DNA from: Bradyrhizobium monzae
GTDB lineage: Bacteria > Pseudomonadota > Alphaproteobacteria > Rhizobiales > Xanthobacteraceae
Assembly: GCF_021458635.1 (NCBI RefSeq)
Contig: NZ_JAIRDQ010000013.1
Span: 1 to 64,000, forward strand
Direction: 5' to 3'
DNA: 64,000 nt
The notes under the pieces were generated by a model, which ran no database searches, was not told where the DNA came from, and saw only the letters and a list, made by a program, of their open reading frames with translations. Positions 58,676 to 64,000 of this stretch are shown piece after piece (position 1 is the stretch's first letter; each line of letters starts with the position of its first letter). A program made the translations under genes and the position numbers.

Positions 58676-61366
58676 ATGACTGGCGATAGCGATCTGTTTG
58701 GATGGTGCGTCGCACGCCCCCGCTGGCAGCAAGAGGCCATACGTCTTCTGACCACCAAGCCGAAGTTGGACGAGGACGAACTTGGCGCACTCGAGGCCGC
58801 TATCAGAATCGAAGCCGGAGTCCTCGACGGCACACCTCCGACGTGGGCCGACCTCACCAAAGCCAGCCTGAAAGCGGGCAACAAGTTTGCGCCCGTCACT
58901 GTTCTCGGCTCGATTGGACCGCTTCGCAACATTGATCGATTGGCTACAGATCAGCCGCCACTGAAGTTTGCGATTAATGGCCTGACGCTCATCTACGGCC
59001 CGAACGGTTCCGGCAAAAGCGGCTATTGTCGTATTGCCAAGAAAATCTGCCACTGTCTGCACGATGTGACCCTGCGAGGAAACATATTTGAGCCCGAATC
59101 GCTCGACCCGCGGGAGATCACGCTCACCTTCAAAGTCGACGGTGACAAGGAGAAGCGTACGGTTGTCTGGAACGATCAAAGCGCTCCTCCACCCGAACTG
59201 GCCAGAATTTCAGTGTTCGATAGCGATGCGGCCGGCCTGTACGTGGATGCTGAACGCAACATCGAATTCTTACCTTTCGAACTCGCGCTGCTGACGAATC
59301 TGGCTGAAGCCCTGCGTACGCTGGACGCTCGCTTTCGGGCGGAGGAGGCGCAGCTCAACAAATCGCACCAAGCGGCTCTTCCGCTGGGCTATATGGAAAA
59401 CACCAAAGTATCGGCCATGATCGCCACGTTAAAGGCAAATCAACCGCTGCCCAGCGAAGCCAGCATGCGAGCGCTGGCGACCTGGGACGAAGAGGACGAG
59501 GCCGAATTGCTCGAGCTTAAGCTGGAGCTCAGCAAGGATCCGATCTTTCTGTCGAAAGTAAAGGAAGCGACCAGATCAACGGTCGACACATTGGTTCACG
59601 AGGCAAACACGATCTTCGATACCATCGGAAACTCCGGCATAGAGACACTGAAAGAAGCGCGACGGCAGGCGACTGCATCACGCGATGCTGCCAAGGCGGC
59701 CGCAATCGGCCTGGCAGAGGAGTCAGCAGTCCCGCAGCTAGGCAGTGAGACATGGCGCCTGATGCTGATGTACGCGCGCGACTTCGCCGCCGAAGCGTAT
59801 CCGGCCCTGAACCCGCCCCAGTTGGTTACCGCGGGGGCCTGTGTGCTGTGCCACCAGCCTCTCGATGCGCGGGCGCGTGCCCGCCTGGCTGCGTTCGATG
59901 AATATGTCGAAGGTCGCGCCAGTGCGGACGCCGAGAAAGCAAAACACCGTTTTGCGGAGATTGCTCGGGCCATCCTCGATCTGAAGGTCGTCGATGCTCA
60001 GGAAGTCACGACGAGGCTTGTCAACTTCGTAGAAGGACACGGCCACCGCCAAGCTTTGGCGGAAAGGTTGAAGGGGTTCTACGACTCCTGCCGCGCGCGC
60101 CACGCTGTGCTGGTAACGGCCATCCAGGCGCTCGATTACGAGAGCCTCGACGATCTGGTGGATATCGACAGGTCCGTGGTCGACGAGCTTCTGTGCGAAG
60201 TGCCTGCTCTTCAGATGGAAATCGAAGAACTAAAGCCGAATGCAGGTGAGGCTGATAAGCGCCTGCAGCGCAAGCAGCAGGTCTGCGAGCTGGAGGCGCG
60301 GAAGAAACTTTCGGCCGACATCGAAACATTTGTGGCACGGCGAAACTCGTTGGAGCTGCTTATGAAGACCAAGGCGTGCACGGCGGCCTGCTCTGTCGCC
60401 GGCATCACAGCCCAGATTACCCGCCTGAGAAGAAAGGTTCTTACGCCCTCCCTAAAAGCCAGTCTTCAGGATGAGATCACCGCTCTCGACCTTGAGCATT
60501 TGCCCCTGAAACTCGCTGATCGGGGCGAGGTCGGCAAGAGCAAGGTTCATATCGGACTAGAAGCCCAGCAGAAGATAGCAAAGAACAGCGATATCTTGAG
60601 TGAGGGCGAGAAGCGGGCTCTAGCTTTGGCAGGCTTCCTTGCTGAATTAAAGGAACTCGGTTCGAAGCACGGGATCGTGGTCGATGATCCGGTATCGTCG
60701 CTCGATCATGCCCGGATGGAGGCGGTCGCGAAACGTCTGGTGAAAGAGGCCGCAGCGGGGCGCCAGGTTATTGTCTTCACGCACAATCTGTTCTTTCACT
60801 ACACGGTGCTCGAAGCCGCGCGCGAAATGAAGGTCGGCGTGCGGGAGGAATGGATCGCCAAGTATGGTGATGGGCGATTCGGCATCATCGACGATAAGCA
60901 GCAACCGTGGATTTCCATGAGTGTCACCAAGCGGATATCAATCATTGATGGCCTGCTTCAGAGCGCGAAGGAGACGTATTCCGAAGCTGACGAAGCAAAG
61001 CGCTCGTTTGTGACGGACGTCTACACCAAGATGCGCGAGACGTGGGAGCATACTGTTGAGGAAATCCTCTTCGCCGGGGTCGTAGGACGGTTCCGGCCAA
61101 ATGTTGCAACTCTGAGACTGAGGGCTGCCCATGTGGACAAAACGGACTACGAGGCGGTGCTCGCTGGAATGACGCGATGCTCGAAGTTCTCGGGCCATGA
61201 CCAGTCAGTCGGAGTGCCGGCCGGTCTTCCAAAGTTCGCGGATATTAAGGCCGACCTCGACAAGCTCAGCTCCTTCGTTTCCGCTGCGAACGCTCGTCGG
61301 AAAACGCTCGAAAAGGAAGGGCACGCCTACGAGGAAGGCCCCGTGGCGGCTGACGTCCTCGACTAG
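58676..61366 (+). CDS. RloC-like AAA ATPase with zinc hook and HEPN-type motif, 896 aa
   Basis: The ATG at 58676 has GGAG upstream. Walker A IYGPNGSGKSGY lies at residues 107-118. A long coiled coil carries CVLCHQPLDARAR (Cys389/Cys392), a Rad50-type zinc hook. DILSEGEKRALALAG is the ABC signature (from 639), GIVVDDPVSSLDHAR the Walker B and D loop (666-680), and VIVFTHNLFF the H loop. After the ATPase, YTKMRETWEHTVEEILF has an R(x4)H signature at 787-792, as in the anticodon-nuclease end of RloC/PrrC proteins. RloC senses DNA damage during phage infection and cuts tRNA, and a similar role is inferred here. It stands divergent from the DUF2130 gene. Confidence 0.87.
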   Translation: MTGDSDLFGWCVARPRWQQEAIRLLTTKPKLDEDELGALEAAIRIEAGVLDGTPPTWADLTKASLKAGNKFAPVTVLGSIGPLRNIDRLATDQPPLKFAINGLTLIYGPNGSGKSGYCRIAKKICHCLHDVTLRGNIFEPESLDPREITLTFKVDGDKEKRTVVWNDQSAPPPELARISVFDSDAAGLYVDAERNIEFLPFELALLTNLAEALRTLDARFRAEEAQLNKSHQAALPLGYMENTKVSAMIATLKANQPLPSEASMRALATWDEEDEAELLELKLELSKDPIFLSKVKEATRSTVDTLVHEANTIFDTIGNSGIETLKEARRQATASRDAAKAAAIGLAEESAVPQLGSETWRLMLMYARDFAAEAYPALNPPQLVTAGACVLCHQPLDARARARLAAFDEYVEGRASADAEKAKHRFAEIARAILDLKVVDAQEVTTRLVNFVEGHGHRQALAERLKGFYDSCRARHAVLVTAIQALDYESLDDLVDIDRSVVDELLCEVPALQMEIEELKPNAGEADKRLQRKQQVCELEARKKLSADIETFVARRNSLELLMKTKACTAACSVAGITAQITRLRRKVLTPSLKASLQDEITALDLEHLPLKLADRGEVGKSKVHIGLEAQQKIAKNSDILSEGEKRALALAGFLAELKELGSKHGIVVDDPVSSLDHARMEAVAKRLVKEAAAGRQVIVFTHNLFFHYTVLEAAREMKVGVREEWIAKYGDGRFGIIDDKQQPWISMSVTKRISIIDGLLQSAKETYSEADEAKRSFVTDVYTKMRETWEHTVEEILFAGVVGRFRPNVATLRLRAAHVDKTDYEAVLAGMTRCSKFSGHDQSVGVPAGLPKFADIKADLDKLSSFVSAANARRKTLEKEGHAYEEGPVAADVLD

Positions 61367-62002
61367 TCATCTTTGCGGAAGGCCACGCCCCTACTGCGGG
61401 ATTGCAACGGCGCCCGGAGCTGCAGTTTCAGGGATAGTCGTGCAAGCTTATTTGCGGTGTACACCGGTTAAAAAAGCGATGGCCAACTTGGACATAAGCG
61501 AACTTGTCAAGGATTGCGGCGGGTTAGACAAACTCGTGGCCGAGCTGCACGAAACCGGCGAAGGCATCTCCCGCCGAAAACGGCAAATGCTGCCTAGAAC
61601 CCACTGGGAATAGGGCTGCATCGCTCGGACGCGGCCTCCTAAAACAAATTGTTAGAAAACTTAAGCCTCTTGCATTCTACGGCAATCTCGCCGGAGGTAG
61701 CGGACCTGTTGCCGGGCTCGGCCCGACGCTAGCGCAAGAGCTCGAAGATCGAGCCCTTCCATCGCTCAGTGTGTGCACGCCCGCAGCAACGAGCGCACAT
61801 GAGGCGCATGTTGCGCGTCTTGCGTCCGCGGCCATCGAATAGACAACCAGTAGTACGCAGCAGGTTTCCCGGTAGCTCTTCATTGCTTGTTCGATCGGCG
61901 TTTCGGCAATTTCCGCTCGCGAACGGAAATAGCTATAAAGACTTTACACCCAGATCCGCCGCGAGGAGGCTTGGCTTTGGAAAAAGCTCCATTGATCCAT
62001 CG
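61367..62002. other. Region with only minor frames
   Basis: About 640 bases. A 44-codon frame at 61479-61613 (MANLDISELVKDCGGLDKLV, then AELHETGEGISRRKRQ) resembles the start of a small DNA-binding protein but has no ribosome-binding site, so it may be a fragment. The rest shows no supported feature. Confidence 0.3.
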
Positions 62003-62185
62003 CTACAACGCAAATGATAGGCCGATGAATCCGGTGCCAGCAAATAGAACAAAGGAGATATGAGAGCTCAGCATCTTGGTGGCGTCACCCAGAATCTTCA
62101 ACATGAAAGGCGCGAAAGAGACGGGGAGGTCGCGCCAGAGCGCAACTGCAAGATCCTGCGCTCGTTGTGCTACTTTCGGCGACAT
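62003..62185 (-). CDS. Small hypothetical protein with a C-terminal hydrophobic segment, 60 aa
   Basis: From the ATG at 62185 the frame reads MSPKVAQRAQDLAVALWRDL, PVSFAPFMLKILGD and a hydrophobic end (ISFVLFAGTGFIGLSFAL) that could be one membrane helix. A TTG four codons upstream is an alternative start. There is no clear ribosome-binding site and no partner gene. Composition is its only support. Confidence 0.3.
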   Translation of the reverse strand: MSPKVAQRAQDLAVALWRDLPVSFAPFMLKILGDATKMLSSHISFVLFAGTGFIGLSFAL

Positions 62186-62707
62186 TGCGTTTGTCAATGA
62201 CGGCTAAGTATCTCGCTGGCGCTGCCTTGTCGCTCTTCGAAATGGTGCGCTCGTGAAACGGTTGCGTTCGTCTAAGCACAATAGCCGCACCTCAACTATT
62301 GATGGATGCAACTGGGCCCGGGCCGACGCTTAATTTCCGCGCTCCGGTGGATTTTTTCGACGGATTTCACCATCTGGTCGGAGCACAGAAAGACTGATCG
62401 AAGACATTCTGGCGGTATCCGTCCCCAATCATAATTCGGAACAGCTAGGCACGATTCACGCAAGTTGTGTTATCCGTTTTCACTTTCCAACGTTGCGAAC
62501 TTCCCGCTAGACTGCCAAAAGGAGCATTGGGGTGATCGAGGGGGTTCGTTGCGTCATGACCTTGGAGAAGTTGATTGAAGCGGACATCGATCCATATCGG
62601 CGCAAAGAACTAGAAGTCTCGGGTTGGATCTGCGTCAACATCGATCGGCAAAAGCGGAATGTCGTAAACCGGCCGTCGTTACTACGCCAAGTATTGCGAC
62701 AGCAACT
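62186..62707. other. Region upstream of the terminal reading frame
   Basis: About 520 bases. A plus-strand frame at 62532-62807 (MTLEKLIEADIDPYRRKELE, then VSGWICVNIDRQKRN) is protein-like in its first half and lies immediately before, but in a different frame from, the large terminal ORF. It could be the original N terminus joined by a frameshift, or a separate small gene. Confidence 0.3.
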
Positions 62708-64000
62708 GTGGCCATCAACCCGGCCGGTCTGGTTCGGCATATCGTCGGTGGATGTCTCTTTTCCGAGCCGACGGGACGACGCAAGGTTACGTGTGACGTC
62801 GAACTGACGTTGTCCGTTCTAGATCGATCGAAATTCGGATCAGTGCAAGCGAGCAATGCGCTCGGCTATCTGGCCAGCCTGGACCTCGACCCAATTTCTG
62901 CCGTCAAGATACTCGTCGACATCGCGGCGGCAGAGGTTCAGCGGAGGTTAAGGAATGAAACGATCCACGACTTTGACAGAGTCGTCCTGCCTCGGTTCCG
63001 GGATGAAGTAGTCGAGTACTTTGCACGGATAGACCTGCACGCTGACGCGACCATCGAATGGGAGAACTATGGCGAGCGTCCCGCATTCGATATGGATGAA
63101 ATCGTCGCGCCGTTCCGCATTCCCGGTGTGGCGCGCCGTCTCGAAACAAGATTGCACTGTGAGGTTGTCCCCGATCCTCGATTTAACGCAGTCATCGCCT
63201 GCTTGCAGCCCGACAAAGCAATCCTGACGCGCGTAGTAAACGAAGCTGTAGCGACGTTTTTCGACGATGCTACGCTATTTGACCGTATTCTCCGCGATCG
63301 CCGTGCCGTTGAGAAGGCCAGCGAAAGCTTCATCAATGATCGTCTCAGGCATTACGGACATCAGTTGCGTGGCTTTGCTTTGCCCGAACCGCGCGGTCTG
63401 CCGGACAGGCCAGCGAACCAGATTGAGGTCGAGGTCGAGACCCCGATTCAACTCAGTGATAGCGAGCAGCCGGTTCCGCTCCGGCACACCGCGCAACTAG
63501 TCCTAGCGGATTTCAGCAAATTCGTCGGCGAAAGCCTCGATCGGACGGTCGATCCTAAGGATTACGCCATTAAGGCGATTAAGGGCGCCGCAGCGAAAAA
63601 GCTGCAGGGCAAAACGTTCGTTGACCTGATTCAGGCCTTCGTGCTCGATCCGTTGAATGTCGAACGTAACAAGGAAGAGCCGAAGCTCCCGCTGGGCAAG
63701 GAATTCAATACGGAGATCAAGGACAAGCTCGCGGCGATCGGATATGATATCTATCACCTTGTGACCGCGCCGAAAGCAAAGCTGGTCGAACTCCTTATCC
63801 AGGCGCCGAATATCACGCTTACAAAGAAAGAATACCAACTCAAGGGTGGATCGCAGGTCAGCGTCACCATCAGCTTCAGCGGCAGCGTCACGAGTCTCGA
63901 TCAAATCCGGGGCCGAATGACGCTCGAGACCGATCCGATCGCCGATATGCAAACTGATCTGCCAGGGACAGTTCAAACGGTGCTCGGTGATGTGAATCCC
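62708..64000 (+). CDS. Large protein running off the window, SPFH-like repeats suspected (partial)
   Basis: The frame is open without a stop from 62579 to the last base. The GTG at 62708 is one possible start and no ribosome-binding site is clear. More than 430 codons are visible. CDVELTLSVLDRSKFGSVQA through FARIDLHADATIEW, and again RLHCEVVPDPRFNAVIACL through INDRLRHYGHQLRGFALPEP, have the strand-helix rhythm of band-7/SPFH domains in two tandem copies. The following part (TVDPKDYAIKAIKGAAAKKL, then EFNTEIKDKLAAIGYDIYHL) is also unassigned. The SPFH call is an inference from pattern. The protein is probably membrane-associated or a scaffold and continues past 64000. Confidence 0.65.
   Translation, partial: MAINPAGLVRHIVGGCLFSEPTGRRKVTCDVELTLSVLDRSKFGSVQASNALGYLASLDLDPISAVKILVDIAAAEVQRRLRNETIHDFDRVVLPRFRDEVVEYFARIDLHADATIEWENYGERPAFDMDEIVAPFRIPGVARRLETRLHCEVVPDPRFNAVIACLQPDKAILTRVVNEAVATFFDDATLFDRILRDRRAVEKASESFINDRLRHYGHQLRGFALPEPRGLPDRPANQIEVEVETPIQLSDSEQPVPLRHTAQLVLADFSKFVGESLDRTVDPKDYAIKAIKGAAAKKLQGKTFVDLIQAFVLDPLNVERNKEEPKLPLGKEFNTEIKDKLAAIGYDIYHLVTAPKAKLVELLIQAPNITLTKKEYQLKGGSQVSVTISFSGSVTSLDQIRGRMTLETDPIADMQTDLPGTVQTVLGDVNP

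Noticed and set aside
58138..58689. 183-codon plus-strand frame before the RloC-like gene
   Set aside because: Low-quality composition, no ribosome-binding site, and it runs into the real gene in another frame.
1..64000. CRISPR array
   Set aside because: No regularly spaced repeats of 24-40 bases were seen. The only regular repeats are the IS21 ends and the 14.1-kb tandem pair.

Overview
The window looks like accessory DNA from an alphaproteobacterium of the order Hyphomicrobiales (Bradyrhizobium/Rhodopseudomonas/Mesorhizobium type). This rests on the GC-rich codon use, an almost textbook alphaproteobacterial ribosomal protein S5 sequence inside one gene, a rhizobial-type tRNA(CAT) attachment sequence and C-P lyase genes of rhizobial order. 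No core housekeeping block is present. The genus is an inference.

Layout. (1) 0-8.3 kb: mostly unrecognised genes, namely a membrane-anchored coiled-coil protein coupled to an exported HExxH protein, a HEPN-motif/zinc-ribbon protein, a lipoprotein and a divergently encoded polytopic membrane protein. Abi_2 and M41-peptidase remnants lie among them. (2) 8.5-12.4 kb: a graveyard of broken genes. It holds a restriction-type nuclease with two frameshifts and a phage ssDNA-binding-like gene split by a 658-bp internally deleted IS21-family element whose termini and 7-bp target duplication can be read. Remnants of IS5, probable IS256, DUF2786-like and NYN-domain genes follow. (3) 12.4-14.8 kb: ferredoxin-NADP reductase, small ORFs and an Lrp/AsnC regulator with direct repeats in front of it. 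(4) 14.9-15.6 kb: an integrase remnant beside the 3' end of a tRNA(CAT), the scar of an integrated element. (5) 16.8-23.8 kb: an unusual four-gene operon of a caspase-like protease, a protein carrying a complete ribosomal S5 domain at its C terminus, an alpha/beta hydrolase and a second cysteine-protease-like protein. An IS630 element sits between genes three and four. (6) 23.8-27.6 kb: a conjugative coupling-protein remnant, an unknown gene interrupted by a stop codon, a frameshifted small gene and a HELGH metallopeptidase-like gene.

(7) 27.6-45.0 kb: a phosphorus-compound locus. It has a CapA-type protein, two PhnF-like regulators, a type I phosphodiesterase, a five-gene oligopeptide-type ABC transporter, phnGHIJKLM and a C39-like protein. 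Two promoter regions share a TAGGTACCTAGGT operator-like sequence. PhnJ lacks three of the four cysteines needed for the radical C-P bond cleavage, so the complex is probably altered or does a different reaction. (8) 45.5-49.3 kb: asparagine synthetase, formyltransferase and CDP-alcohol phosphatidyltransferase genes in one orientation, resembling a small biosynthetic cluster. (9) 50-61.4 kb: a defence-type island with a 1998-residue DUF4011-helicase-nuclease protein, a DUF2130 protein and a RloC-like ATPase with a HEPN-type motif. (10) 62.6 kb to the end: a large reading frame that runs off the window.

The two best candidates for something undescribed are the protease/S5-fusion/hydrolase operon and the phn operon with a cysteine-depleted PhnJ.
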